A DNA stretch of 64,000 bases from Methanolinea sp. UBA277. GTDB lineage: Archaea; Halobacteriota; Methanomicrobia; Methanomicrobiales; Methanospirillaceae. Position 1 is the stretch's first letter. Every line of letters starts with the position of its first letter. Below are positions 52,809 through 62,284 of this stretch, piece by piece. The DNA lies in the NCBI GenBank assembly GCA_002499905.1, contig DANP01000004.1, positions 1-64,000 of the forward strand. Direction: 5' to 3'. A program made the translations under genes and the position numbers. Under the pieces are notes generated by a model. The model searched no databases, was not told where the DNA came from, and saw only the letters and a list, made by a program, of their open reading frames with translations.

Positions 52809-54741
52809 TACTTTCACCGATGACGCCATCCGCGGACTCCATGAGGAGGGGGTAGTACAGATGATCCCCTTCCGCGATGATGCAAACAGTGTCCGCGATA
52901 TTCTCGAGCCAATCCTCCGACCCCGGATCCTTGACCGGATCTCTGAATATAGTATCAGCATCGATCGAATTCTCGAGGTCTTCCGGCAGATCCCGCAGGA
53001 CCAGGCAAATCCGGTTGCCGCCTTCCTCTCACCACCAGAAATCATCCCTGTGGCAGTCAGGAGAGAAAAACCTGAAGAACTCTTCACTGATATTGACACC
53101 TTTCTTGGGAAAACGGGTAGAATCATTGAAATCAGAAACGATCTGAACCGAATCGGGGAAGACCTCCAGAGTGTGCAGACCGCAATCGGAGCGATTGAGG
53201 CACTCAGCCCATTCGACTTTGATCTCTCTGCTCTCGGAGATTCTGAGTATCTCAGTGTCTGCGCCGGCAGGATTGATGCAGCTAAATACCCCGAATTCGC
53301 ACGTGATCTCCGTGAGGGAGGGGCCGGGGAGCTGGTCGTGTATGAGCATGGATCGGGGGGTTTTGTTCTGGTGGTTCTGGTTCTGCCCCGGGCCGGAAAG
53401 CCCCTCATCGAACGGTATCTCCGCCCCCCGCGGTTTCAGCCACTCGATCCCTCCTCGTCCGGCCTTCCGATAGAGGCCCTTGCCAGGAAAAAGGAAGAGG
53501 AGGCACTCCTGACCAGGGAGCGGGAGAACCTCCTCCTGGAATTGAAATCCCTTGAAGCATCATGGGGGCCGTCTGCACGTGCACTCCGGGAAGAACTTCT
53601 CATGCTGAAAGAGGAACGGGAAGGACTCACCGCCTGCGGAAAGAGCAGTAGCCTGACAGTCGTAGAAGGATGGGTGCCGGCCGGAAAGGTTGTTGGAATG
53701 GAAAAAAGGCTTCTCGATACATCTGACGGACATGCGTTCGTGCACGCCAGAGACCCGGGCGAAGACGATCCCGAACCCCCCACCGAATATCATAACCCTG
53801 CCTGGCTGAAACCCTTTGAAGTCCTCACCACGACCTTTGCGCGGCCGCACTACGACGAGATCGATCCTACCCCCTTCATTGCCCCGATCTTCGTGCTGTT
53901 CTTCGGCCTTATGCTCGGTGATGCAGGGTATGGCCTTATCCTGACCCTGGCAGGAATCTTCCTGTACTCGCGGCTGGGCCGGTCAAGCCGGTCGATGCAT
54001 GATATGACCTACATCCTGGTGATAATCGGGATATCAGCAACCATACTCGGGATTATCCAGGGGGGGTGGTTTGGTGATATCCCCCAGAGGTTCTTCGGGG
54101 CAACTCCTCCGTTCATTCTGATCGAACCGCTCAAGGATCCTATCACCTTTTTCCAGTTCTCGCTGATCCTTGGAATCATCCACATCAATCTGGGGCTCTG
54201 TCTGGCCCTGTACCAGAACCTGAAGAAGGGACTGAAACGCACAGCACTCTTTGAACAGGGGGTCTGGTTCATCCTCCAGCCTTCAGCGGGAATTCTCCTT
54301 GCAGGATTCTTCGGCTGGGTAGATTTTTCCCCCTTTGTCGTCTATGCCGGATATGCAGGAGCAATCGTTGGTGTACTCATGATCTTTTATTACCGCGGAC
54401 CCATGGGGTTCTTCGGCCTGACCGGATTTCTGGGAGACTGGCTCTCCTATGTGAGGATCCTTGCCCTGGCACTGGCGACCGGGGGTATTGCCATGACTAT
54501 TAATATACTCGCAGAACTTATTGCCGGTATCCACCCGATCATGATCATTCCGGCGGCGATCATCTTCCTCGGGGGGCATGTGTTCAACATCATCATCCAG
54601 TCTCTCGGGGGGGTCATTCATGCTATACGACTCCAGTATATCGAATTTTTTGGAAAGTTTTATACCGGGGGCGGGAAACAGTTCAGGCCGTTCCGGGCCG
54701 AGCGGGTGTATTCACGGGTTGAACCGGGTGATCCCCTATGA
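52762..54741 (+). CDS. atpI: A-type ATP synthase subunit I (membrane stator, a-subunit equivalent)
   Basis: 659 residues. The soluble N-terminal half (1-350) forms the stalk-binding arm; the C-terminal half has seven to eight membrane helices (FVLFFGLMLGDAGYGLILTL, GDWLSYVRILALALATGGIA). The conserved Arg in YVRILAL contacts the proteolipid carboxylate and is needed for ion translocation. ATG 52762 (FYPEEMKRV follows) fits the family; ATG 52780 lies behind a GGAGG and is an alternative. Confidence 0.95.
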   Translation: MFYPEEMKRVAIGFHNTFTDDAIRGLHEEGVVQMIPFRDDANSVRDILEPILRPRILDRISEYSISIDRILEVFRQIPQDQANPVAAFLSPPEIIPVAVRREKPEELFTDIDTFLGKTGRIIEIRNDLNRIGEDLQSVQTAIGAIEALSPFDFDLSALGDSEYLSVCAGRIDAAKYPEFARDLREGGAGELVVYEHGSGGFVLVVLVLPRAGKPLIERYLRPPRFQPLDPSSSGLPIEALARKKEEEALLTRERENLLLELKSLEASWGPSARALREELLMLKEEREGLTACGKSSSLTVVEGWVPAGKVVGMEKRLLDTSDGHAFVHARDPGEDDPEPPTEYHNPAWLKPFEVLTTTFARPHYDEIDPTPFIAPIFVLFFGLMLGDAGYGLILTLAGIFLYSRLGRSSRSMHDMTYILVIIGISATILGIIQGGWFGDIPQRFFGATPPFILIEPLKDPITFFQFSLILGIIHINLGLCLALYQNLKKGLKRTALFEQGVWFILQPSAGILLAGFFGWVDFSPFVVYAGYAGAIVGVLMIFYYRGPMGFFGLTGFLGDWLSYVRILALALATGGIAMTINILAELIAGIHPIMIIPAAIIFLGGHVFNIIIQSLGGVIHAIRLQYIEFFGKFYTGGGKQFRPFRAERVYSRVEPGDPL

Positions 54742-56183
54742 CCATCGGGCTTGGTGCTGCGCTCATGGCCATCGGAGCAGGAACTGCGGTCGGGTTTTCG
54801 GCAATTGGTGCAGGAATAGGGGTCGGGATTACCGGGGCATCAGCGGCAGGGGTAACCTCTGAGCGGCCCGAAAAGTTTGGTGCTGCGTTGATCTTCTCGG
54901 CCATTCCCCAGACCCAGGCCATCTATGGCCTCCTCGTTGCAGTCCTCATCCTCCTCTCGGGAGGTTTCTTTGGGGGAATTTCCGGGGAGATCCCCATCGC
55001 GGCAGGATTAGCCGGACTGGGTGCGGGTCTTGCGGTCGGGATTGCCGGGCTCTCATCCATCGGCCAGGGTATAGCCGCTTCCAGCGGTATTGCAGTGACT
55101 GCCCAGAAGCCCGAAATGTTTGGAAAGGGCGTTGTCTTTTCGGCTATCTGCGAGACCCAGGCCATCTACGGCCTTCTCGTTGCGGTCCTCCTCCTGGTGT
55201 TTTCCGGCCTTCTCTCCGGAAACTATACCGTAACGGTTGCGGTGGGACTGGCCGCCATCGGTTGTGGCCTCTCGATAGGACTGGCCGGTATTTCCGCCAT
55301 CGGACAGGGGATTGCAGCATCGGCAGGGATCGGTGCCACTGCCGAGAATCCGGAACTCTTTGGAAAAGGGGTGGTATTTGCTGCTATCTGCGAGACCCAG
55401 GCCATTTATGGGCTGCTCGTGGCCATCCTGCTGATGTCTTTTACCGGCATGTTCACTGGTGAGCTTATCACCACGCTTGCCGCCGGTGTTGTCGCGATTG
55501 GCTGTGGTCTTGCCGTTGGTTTTGCCGGCTTCTCGGCTATCGGGCAGGGTATTGCAGCTGCTGCCGGAATCGGAGCAACGGCCGAAAAGCCGGAGATATT
55601 CGGGAAAGGAATTGTATTTGCTGCTATCTGTGAAACCCAGGCCATCTACGGTCTCCTCGTGGCCATCCTGCTGATGGCATTCACCGGACTGATTACCAGC
55701 GATATGACCATGACCCTTGCTGTCGGATTTGCAGCAATCGGTGGCGGACTTGCCGTCGGGCTTGCCGGGCTCTCGGCAATCGGGCAGGGGATCGCCGGTG
55801 CATCGGGGATTGCTGCCACGTCAGAGAATGAAGCGATGTTCGGGAAAGGTGTTGTCTTTGCCGCGGTCTGTGAAACCCAGGCCATCTATGGCCTTCTCGT
55901 GGCCATTCTCCTGATGGCGTTTACCGGGATCATCACCGGGGATTTTGTTACGACAGTTTCAGTCGGAATTGCATCGATTGGGGCCGGGCTTGCGGTAGGG
56001 CTTGGTGGTTTTTCGGCAATAGGACAGGGTATCACCTGCGCTTCCGGTATCGCCGCAACATCACGTCATCCGGAAGCCATGGGGAGGAGCCTGGTCTTTG
56101 CCGCCATGTCAGAGACCTTTGCCATCTTCGGCCTCCTGGTAGCCATCCTCATCCTCTTCGGGCTGGGGATATTTACACTATGA
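54738..56183 (+). CDS. atpK: A-type ATP synthase proteolipid subunit K, six fused hairpins
   Basis: 481 residues: six copies of an 80-residue two-helix unit, 12 membrane helices. Each unit's second helix carries the ion carboxylate in CETQAIYGLL (Glu139, 219, 299, 379) or SETFAIFG (Glu459); unit one has Gln58 instead (IPQTQAIYG). Units two to six also have Gln in SAIGQGI or SSIGQGI (110, 190, 270, 350, 430), replaced by Ala25 in unit one. Gln, Thr-Gln and Glu at these sites match the Na+ ligands of the Enterococcus NtpK, suggesting Na+ coupling. A usual archaeal K has one hairpin of about 80 residues. Confidence 0.95.
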   Translation: MTIGLGAALMAIGAGTAVGFSAIGAGIGVGITGASAAGVTSERPEKFGAALIFSAIPQTQAIYGLLVAVLILLSGGFFGGISGEIPIAAGLAGLGAGLAVGIAGLSSIGQGIAASSGIAVTAQKPEMFGKGVVFSAICETQAIYGLLVAVLLLVFSGLLSGNYTVTVAVGLAAIGCGLSIGLAGISAIGQGIAASAGIGATAENPELFGKGVVFAAICETQAIYGLLVAILLMSFTGMFTGELITTLAAGVVAIGCGLAVGFAGFSAIGQGIAAAAGIGATAEKPEIFGKGIVFAAICETQAIYGLLVAILLMAFTGLITSDMTMTLAVGFAAIGGGLAVGLAGLSAIGQGIAGASGIAATSENEAMFGKGVVFAAVCETQAIYGLLVAILLMAFTGIITGDFVTTVSVGIASIGAGLAVGLGGFSAIGQGITCASGIAATSRHPEAMGRSLVFAAMSETFAIFGLLVAILILFGLGIFTL

Positions 56184-56214
56184 TATACGGATAAGGAAGG
56201 CAGGGCTGGTCCCC

Positions 56215-56811
56215 ATGAGTGTGGAACTGATTATGGAACGAATCCTCCGGGATGCAGGAGGTCAGGCACAGGCTGCACGCTCTACTGCAACCCGTCGGGC
56301 AGAACAGATCATCCTGGAGGCGCAGCAGGAGGCGGAGACACGGTATAACGGACGGATGGATGCCGGCAGAAAGGAAACAGCTGCTGAGGTGGCGCGAATC
56401 ATCGCACAGGCCCGGATGGAGGCCCGTGAGACCATACGGAATACCCGCGAGGAACTCCTTGACCGGTGCTTTGAACAGGCAGGGAAGGAGCTTGCCCGTA
56501 TTCCGGAATTTCCGGAATACCCGGCCATCCTGGAAACCCTCCTTGATGAAGGAATCCGTCTTATCGGGGATGAAGAGGTCCGTGTTGCGGTTCACACCCG
56601 CGATCTCCCCCTCATCAGGAATATAGGAGGGAGGATGGAAAGGCTGTTTGTGTTTTCCGACCAGCTGGAGGGCACCGGCGGGGGATTGGTCATCACCTCT
56701 TCATCAGGAAAAGTGGCCGTGAACAATACGTTTACCGGCCGTCTCTCCCGGATGCGTAAGGATCTGGTCTTCCGTGCCGCAGCGGTGCTGTTTGAGGGTG
56801 AGACCCGATGA
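56215..56811 (+). CDS. atpE: A-type ATP synthase subunit E (peripheral stalk)
   Basis: 198 residues. The N-terminal half is a coiled coil rich in Ala, Arg and Glu (AEQIILEAQQEAETRYNGRM); the C-terminal half is a globular domain (GTGGGLVITSSSGKVAVNNT) that binds the top of the A3B3 head. It overlaps atpC by 4 nt. Confidence 0.93.
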   Translation: MSVELIMERILRDAGGQAQAARSTATRRAEQIILEAQQEAETRYNGRMDAGRKETAAEVARIIAQARMEARETIRNTREELLDRCFEQAGKELARIPEFPEYPAILETLLDEGIRLIGDEEVRVAVHTRDLPLIRNIGGRMERLFVFSDQLEGTGGGLVITSSSGKVAVNNTFTGRLSRMRKDLVFRAAAVLFEGETR

Positions 56812-58004
56812 ACGGGTTGTCCGAAATCCTTGAACAGGTTGCCGGGCAGACCGGTCTTAATTCCGGGCAGATCCTTATCGGAGGTCTTGCCCTTCTGCTG
56901 ATCATTCTCCTGATCCTGGTCGCATTCATGGGATATTTCAGGATCCTGACCCATATTGCGTCATTTGCATATCCTGTTGCCCGGGTCAAGGCCATGGGAA
57001 ATCCCTTTGTAAGGGAAGAGGAACTCGCCACTCTCGCCGAATCCCACACCCTTCATGAACTCATTGAGAAGATTCAGGATCATGGTTTCGACCTGAAACC
57101 GGAAGAAGCAGCCCCCCTACGGGATCTTGATCAGGTTCTTGACCGTTATTACCTGCAGGAGCTGTCCCTCTTTATTGATTCAGTTCCGGACAGCATCAGG
57201 CCATTTTTCACTGCGTTTTTCTCCCTCTCTGAAAGTGAACAGCTCAAGACCGCGATCAGGGCCCGTCATGCCGGACTCCACCCGGAGATTATCCACTCCC
57301 GGATGATCCCCGTGGGAATCGTTACACCTGAACTGATCGATGGTTGTGCCCATTCCGAGAAGGTCGATGATATTGTCAGCCTTCTTCAGGAAACCATCTA
57401 CGGCAAGGCGCTTGCAGAATCCCTCCCCTACTATCACGATCAGGGGAGCACCCTTCCGCTGGAACGTGCCCTTGACCTGACCGCCCTCCAGGAAATTAAC
57501 CACTCCAAAACGCGGATTGATAACCTTCTTGCCGGCCCGGTGAGAGAATTCTGCGGAATATACACCGATATTACCAATATCCTCACCGTTCTCCGGGCCA
57601 TGGCAGAAGGCCTTGACCCGGCGGAGGCATCACTCTCCATCGTTTCCGGCGGGGCATTCTACGAGGACTGGCGGATGCGGCAACTCCTGGAGACCCCTAC
57701 CATTCCCGAGATCCTCCACCAGCTCTCAGGGACCGAGTATTTTGATGCAATTTCAGCGGCAATTCCCTTGTATGAAGAGACTGCAAGCGTACACCCTCTG
57801 GAACATGAACTGGAGCGCTACCTGCTGAGGAAGGTCGGGATCCTCTCCTCGACCTACCACCTGACCGGAGGTCCGCTCATCAGATTCATCGTTGCCCGGT
57901 TTATTGAGATCAGGAATATCAGGGTGCTCGTACATGCATTCCATGGCAGAATGCCGGTCGCAGCCATTTCCGGGGAGTTGGTGACAGAAGGAGGTATTGT
58001 ATGA
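56808..58004 (+). CDS. atpC: A-type ATP synthase subunit C with N-terminal membrane helix
   Basis: 398 residues. Residues about 60-395 form the three-helix-bundle repeats of subunit C (YPVARVKAMGNPFVREEELA), the collar linking the central rotor axle to the proteolipid ring. Residues about 22-44 (ILIGGLALLLIILLILVAF) are a membrane helix not present in standard soluble C subunits. If real, it would anchor the collar in the membrane, perhaps inside the ring. It overlaps atpE and atpF by 4 nt each. Confidence 0.9.
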   Translation: MNGLSEILEQVAGQTGLNSGQILIGGLALLLIILLILVAFMGYFRILTHIASFAYPVARVKAMGNPFVREEELATLAESHTLHELIEKIQDHGFDLKPEEAAPLRDLDQVLDRYYLQELSLFIDSVPDSIRPFFTAFFSLSESEQLKTAIRARHAGLHPEIIHSRMIPVGIVTPELIDGCAHSEKVDDIVSLLQETIYGKALAESLPYYHDQGSTLPLERALDLTALQEINHSKTRIDNLLAGPVREFCGIYTDITNILTVLRAMAEGLDPAEASLSIVSGGAFYEDWRMRQLLETPTIPEILHQLSGTEYFDAISAAIPLYEETASVHPLEHELERYLLRKVGILSSTYHLTGGPLIRFIVARFIEIRNIRVLVHAFHGRMPVAAISGELVTEGGIV

Positions 58005-58324
58005 AGATGGCAGTACTCGGAGACGAGGATCTGGTATGGGGGATGATGCTTGCCGGCATCAGGAACGCCCGGATTACAAAGGGACCGGATGATACCCGGG
58101 AGGCACTGAACGAATGGATCAGGAGTCCGGAGATCGGGGTAATACTCCTTGCAGGATACGCTGCTGACCAGGTACGGCCGTTTCTCTCCGCTGTCAGAAA
58201 ATCAAAGAGGCTGTATCCCCTGATCATCGAAATCAGGGACGAAAGCCGGGGAGAAAGCAACCGGTCTGATCCCATCGGATCGGAGAGAATGGGGGTGACG
58301 GATGGTGAGGGATCGCATGGCTGA
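58001..58324 (+). CDS. atpF: A-type ATP synthase subunit F (rotor axle)
   Basis: 107 residues. The N-terminal Rossmann-like domain includes MAVLGDEDLVWGMMLAGIRN and EIGVILLAGYAADQVRPFL. The C-terminal tail (DGEGSHG end) is short and polar. It binds the D subunit and regulates ATP hydrolysis. It overlaps atpC and atpA. Confidence 0.92.
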   Translation: MKMAVLGDEDLVWGMMLAGIRNARITKGPDDTREALNEWIRSPEIGVILLAGYAADQVRPFLSAVRKSKRLYPLIIEIRDESRGESNRSDPIGSERMGVTDGEGSHG

Positions 58325-60077
58325 CAAGGGAATGATTATCCGGATTACCGGGCCGGTCGTTGAGGCTTCAGGGATGAACGGTGCCCGCATGTTTGAAATC
58401 GTAAAAGTGGGCAGGGAGGCGCTGATCGGGGAGATTATCACCCTTGAAGAGGATGTCGCCACCATCCAGGTCTATGAAGAAACGGCAGGGATAACCCCGG
58501 GGGAGCCGGTGGAGAGAACCGGGAGTTCCCTTTCCGTGGAGCTCGGTCCGGGTCTGCTCGGCAATATCTATGATGGTATCCAGCGCCCGCTCAGGGACAT
58601 CAGTGCCGGTTGGGGAGACTTCATATCGCGGGGGGTGTCGCTCCCTGCCCTGTCCCGGGAGAAGGAATGGGACTTTATACCCCTCCGGAAACCGGGGGAT
58701 CAGGTTATCGGAGGGGATATCATTGGGGAAGTTCAGGAGAGTCCGACCATTCCCCACCGGATCATGGTGCCTCCCGGCATCTCCGGCACTATCCGTGATC
58801 TGGCTCCGGCAGCCCGATACCGGATCGAGGACACCATTGCCACCATTGAGACCGCTGCCGGCCCGGTCAGGATCTCAATGGTCCAGCGGTGGCCGGTCCG
58901 GGAGGGTCGGCCGTACACGAGGAAGCTCGATCCGGTTGAACCTCTTATCACCGGACAGCGGATCATTGATACCCTCTTTCCCATTGCCAAAGGGGGGACC
59001 GCCGCTGTTCCCGGACCGTTCGGATCGGGCAAGACGGTCATCCAGCACCAGCTTGCCAAGTGGGCAGATGCTGATGTCATTGTGTATATCGGGTGTGGCG
59101 AACGGGGCAATGAAATGGCTGATGTGCTGGCGGAATTTCCCTCCCTCCAGGACCCGAGAACCGGAGAGCCGCTCATGAAACGGATGGTGCTGCTTGCCAA
59201 CACCAGCAACATGCCGGTCGCCGCACGGGAGGCATCGGTCTATACCGGCATTACCATGGCCGAATACTACCGGGACATGGGCTATGATGTTGCACTCATG
59301 GCCGATTCCACCTCGCGGTGGGCAGAGGCCATGCGGGAGATATCCGGCAGGCTTGAAGAGATGCCGGGGGAGGAAGGCTATCCGGCCTACCTCGGATCCC
59401 GTCTCGCTGATTTCTATGAGCGGGCGGGCAGGGTTACCGTGTGCGGGAGTCAGGGTTCAACCGGATCTGTTTCGGTGGTCGGGGCGGTCTCTCCACCCGG
59501 GGGAGATTTTTCCGAACCGGTAACCCAGAATACCCTCCGGATCGTCAAGGTGTTCTGGGCGCTTGATTCCGATCTCGCGTATCAGAGGCATTTCCCTGCT
59601 ATCAACTGGCTCCTCTCGTATTCTCTCTATGGGGATGCTGTCAGGTCGTGGTGGCATGAGCATACTGCGCCTGACTGGGATGATCGCAGACGGGAGATGA
59701 TGGCACTGCTGCAGAAAGAAAATGAACTGGAAGAGATCGTGAAGCTGGTAGGGCCTGATGTCCTCCCGGAGACTGACAAACTGGTGCTGCTCGAAGCGGA
59801 GATCATCCGGGAGAGCTTCCTCATGCAGTATGCGTTTCACCCTGTTGATACGTATTCAGACCCCGCGAGGCAGTACCGCATGATTACCGCGATGTTCCGG
59901 TTTTTTTCCCTTGCCGCCGAAGCCGTTGCCGGAGGGGTTGCGGTAGAGCTGATCCGGGGACTCCCGGTCAAACGGAGACTGGCACGGATGGGTGCGATTC
60001 CTCCGGAGGAGGAGGAAGGCCAGTTTTCAGATCTGATGCAGACAATGGAACTGCAGATCAGAGGCCTTGAGGTGTGA
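58317..60077 (+). CDS. atpA: A-type ATP synthase catalytic subunit A
   Basis: 586 residues. The P-loop is GPFGSGKTVIQHQLAKW, as in archaeal and vacuolar catalytic subunits; the non-homologous insert spans about residues 110-190. The GERGNEM segment holds the catalytic Glu. It synthesises ATP at the A/B interface. ATG 58317 (MADKGM) is preferred; the GTG at 58302 would add five residues. It overlaps atpF by 8 nt. Confidence 0.97.
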   Translation: MADKGMIIRITGPVVEASGMNGARMFEIVKVGREALIGEIITLEEDVATIQVYEETAGITPGEPVERTGSSLSVELGPGLLGNIYDGIQRPLRDISAGWGDFISRGVSLPALSREKEWDFIPLRKPGDQVIGGDIIGEVQESPTIPHRIMVPPGISGTIRDLAPAARYRIEDTIATIETAAGPVRISMVQRWPVREGRPYTRKLDPVEPLITGQRIIDTLFPIAKGGTAAVPGPFGSGKTVIQHQLAKWADADVIVYIGCGERGNEMADVLAEFPSLQDPRTGEPLMKRMVLLANTSNMPVAAREASVYTGITMAEYYRDMGYDVALMADSTSRWAEAMREISGRLEEMPGEEGYPAYLGSRLADFYERAGRVTVCGSQGSTGSVSVVGAVSPPGGDFSEPVTQNTLRIVKVFWALDSDLAYQRHFPAINWLLSYSLYGDAVRSWWHEHTAPDWDDRRREMMALLQKENELEEIVKLVGPDVLPETDKLVLLEAEIIRESFLMQYAFHPVDTYSDPARQYRMITAMFRFFSLAAEAVAGGVAVELIRGLPVKRRLARMGAIPPEEEEGQFSDLMQTMELQIRGLEV

Positions 60078-60080
60078 ACT

Positions 60081-61481
60081 ATGGAATCATCATCCCGTGA
60101 GTATACCAGCGTCACCAAGGTCGTGGGACCCCTCATTATTGTCGATAACGTAGCGGGAATAGGGTATGGTGAGGTGGTGGAAGTCACCATGCCATCGGGG
60201 GAGAAGCGTCTCGGGCAGGTCCTCGAGACGCTCACTACCAGGGCGGTGGTACAGGTGTTCGGGGGCACCCGGGACCTCGACACCGAGACCACCCGCGTCA
60301 GGTTTACCGGGGAATCCATGAAGATCCCCCTCTCTCCGGACATGCTCGGGAGAGTCTTTGACGGGGTTGCTAACCCAAGAGACGGCGGCGCCCCGGTTAT
60401 ACCCGAAGAGCTGCGTGACATTTACGGGTCCCCGATAAATCCCTACACGCGGGAAAACCCGAGGGATCCCATCCAGACCGGTATCTCTGCCATAGATGGC
60501 ATGAATACCCTTGTCCGTGGGCAGAAACTGCCGATATTCTCCGGAGCGGGACTGCCCCACAATCTCCTCGCTGCGCAGATAGCCCGGCAGGCACGGGTGC
60601 TTTCCCAGGAAGAAGAGTTTGCCGTGGTATTCGGGGCGATGGGCATCACCCATGAAGAGGCAGGTTTTTTTCTGAAAGATTTCAGGTCAACCGGCGCTCT
60701 CGAACATGCCGTGGTATATCTCAACCTTGCCGATGATCCGGCAATAGAACGTATCATCACCCCCCGGCTGGCCCTCACTGCGGCCGAATACCTTGCTTTC
60801 ACCAGGGACATGCATGTCCTGGTCATCCTCACCGACCTGACAAACTACTGCGAATCACTTCGCGAGGTCGCTGCCGCCCGGGAAGAAGTTCCCGGGAGGC
60901 GCGGCTACCCCGGCTACCTGTACACCGACCTAGCCAGTATTTTTGAGCGGGCAGGAAGGATACGGGGGAGAGAAGGGTCGATCACCCAGCTCCCCATTCT
61001 CACCATGCCCGATGACGATATCACCCATCCGGTACCGGACCTGACCGGCTATATTACCGAAGGACAGATTGTGCTCTCCCGGGATCTGCACCGCAAAGGG
61101 ATCTACCCTCCCATCGCTGTCCTCCCCTGCCTCTCCCGGCTGATGAAAGGTGGTATCGGCCCCGGCAGGACCCGTGAAGATCATGCTGACGTGAACAACC
61201 AGCTCTATGCCGCATATGCCCAGGGTATCAGGTTAAAAAGCCTCGTCGCCGTTGTTGGGGAGGAGGGTCTTTCCGAAACCGACCGAACCTATCTCCGGTT
61301 CTGTAACCGGTTCGAGACCGAGTTTGTCGGCCAGGGGCTCACCGAGAACCGCACCTTCACCACAACCCTTGATATCGCCTGGAATCTTCTCTCTGTTCTC
61401 CCGGAAGATGAATTGAAGCGGATAGACCTTCGCTTTATTGAACGATACCATCCCGCGCACAGGAAAGGCAGCAATGAGTAG
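60081..61481 (+). CDS. atpB: A-type ATP synthase regulatory subunit B
   Basis: 466 residues. Non-catalytic nucleotide subunit: FSGAGLPHNLLAAQIARQA replaces a canonical P-loop, as expected. VPGRRGYPGYLYTDLASIFE is a conserved family stretch. GAGGTGTGA precedes the ATG. It overlaps atpD by 8 nt. Confidence 0.97.
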   Translation: MESSSREYTSVTKVVGPLIIVDNVAGIGYGEVVEVTMPSGEKRLGQVLETLTTRAVVQVFGGTRDLDTETTRVRFTGESMKIPLSPDMLGRVFDGVANPRDGGAPVIPEELRDIYGSPINPYTRENPRDPIQTGISAIDGMNTLVRGQKLPIFSGAGLPHNLLAAQIARQARVLSQEEEFAVVFGAMGITHEEAGFFLKDFRSTGALEHAVVYLNLADDPAIERIITPRLALTAAEYLAFTRDMHVLVILTDLTNYCESLREVAAAREEVPGRRGYPGYLYTDLASIFERAGRIRGREGSITQLPILTMPDDDITHPVPDLTGYITEGQIVLSRDLHRKGIYPPIAVLPCLSRLMKGGIGPGRTREDHADVNNQLYAAYAQGIRLKSLVAVVGEEGLSETDRTYLRFCNRFETEFVGQGLTENRTFTTTLDIAWNLLSVLPEDELKRIDLRFIERYHPAHRKGSNE

Positions 61482-62142
61482 AAAAGGGATCAGCGGGGTC
61501 AGGCCCACCCGGATCGAGCTCCTCAAACTGAAGAAGCAGGAGCTGATCGCAGAAAAAGGCCATGATCTCCTCCAGGAAAAGCTGGATGCCATGCTGATCG
61601 AGTACACAAAATTTGTCGATACCTGCAGGGAACAGAGGAAGGAGCTTGATGCTGTGATTACCGATGCTGCGATGACCATGAAAAAAGCGGCAGCGATTCT
61701 CGGTAGCAACAGAATCGAGGAGATTGCACTCTCCTCATCAGGTATGGGTGATGTGACGATGGGGACCCGGGTTATCATGGGAGTCAGAGTCCCGGAAATC
61801 GGAGTTCCGGCAGAGCCTGGTTTTCACCGGGGATACAGCTACCTCGGGACCACATCAAAACTCGATGAAGCGGGAGTCCTGTTCGGGAAGGCCGCAGTTG
61901 CCGCCCTCAGACTGGCCGAACTCGAAGGGACGGTCGGGAGACTGGCCCTGGAGATCCAGACGACCCGGCGCCGGGTAAATGCCCTCGAACATATCCTCCT
62001 CCCCCGCATCAGGGAGACCCGGCGATATATCGAGATGCACCTTGAAGAGCGGGAGCGGGAGGATCTCTTCCGCAGGAAACGGACCAAGCAGGTGATTCAG
62101 GAGCATGAGAAGAGAGCCCCCGAGGAGAAATCATATGCCTGA
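61474..62142 (+). CDS. atpD: A-type ATP synthase subunit D (central stalk)
   Basis: 222 residues. Long antiparallel helices make the rotor axle: VRPTRIELLKLKKQELIAEK at the N-terminus and RRVNALEHILLPRIRETRRY at the C-terminus. ATG 61474 lies inside the atpB stop; the frame from 61438 would add an unlikely tail. It overlaps the next small gene by 8 nt. Confidence 0.95.
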   Translation: MSRKGISGVRPTRIELLKLKKQELIAEKGHDLLQEKLDAMLIEYTKFVDTCREQRKELDAVITDAAMTMKKAAAILGSNRIEEIALSSSGMGDVTMGTRVIMGVRVPEIGVPAEPGFHRGYSYLGTTSKLDEAGVLFGKAAVAALRLAELEGTVGRLALEIQTTRRRVNALEHILLPRIRETRRYIEMHLEEREREDLFRRKRTKQVIQEHEKRAPEEKSYA

Positions 62143-62284
62143 CTGGTTTGAGGATTACCTGAAAAGACCGGATATCCGGGTGTGGATGGTTCTCTTCTTC
62201 CGGATTCTCCACGTCCTGATCCCTCTCTGGATACTCCTCGGTATCCTCCTTGTTATCTTCTTTATCTGGTGGGGACTCTTATAG
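62135..62284 (+). CDS. Small hydrophobic protein ending the ATP synthase operon (AhaG position)
   Basis: 49 residues: a short polar start (PDWFEDYLKRPDIRV), then one or two closely packed hydrophobic stretches (WMVLFFRILHVLIPLWILLG and onward) ending WWGLL. GAGGAG lies 7 nt before the ATG and the frame overlaps atpD by 8 nt, so it belongs to the operon. Methanosarcina aha operons also end with a small hydrophobic gene, ahaG; position supports equivalence, but sequence similarity was not checked. Its end overlaps the stop of the convergent uspA gene. Confidence 0.75.
   Translation: MPDWFEDYLKRPDIRVWMVLFFRILHVLIPLWILLGILLVIFFIWWGLL

Noticed and set aside
54738..56183. Long direct DNA repeats of 240 bp that could suggest a repeat array
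   Set aside because: The repeats are codon-aligned 80-residue hairpins of subunit K; they are protein duplications, not CRISPR or satellite DNA.
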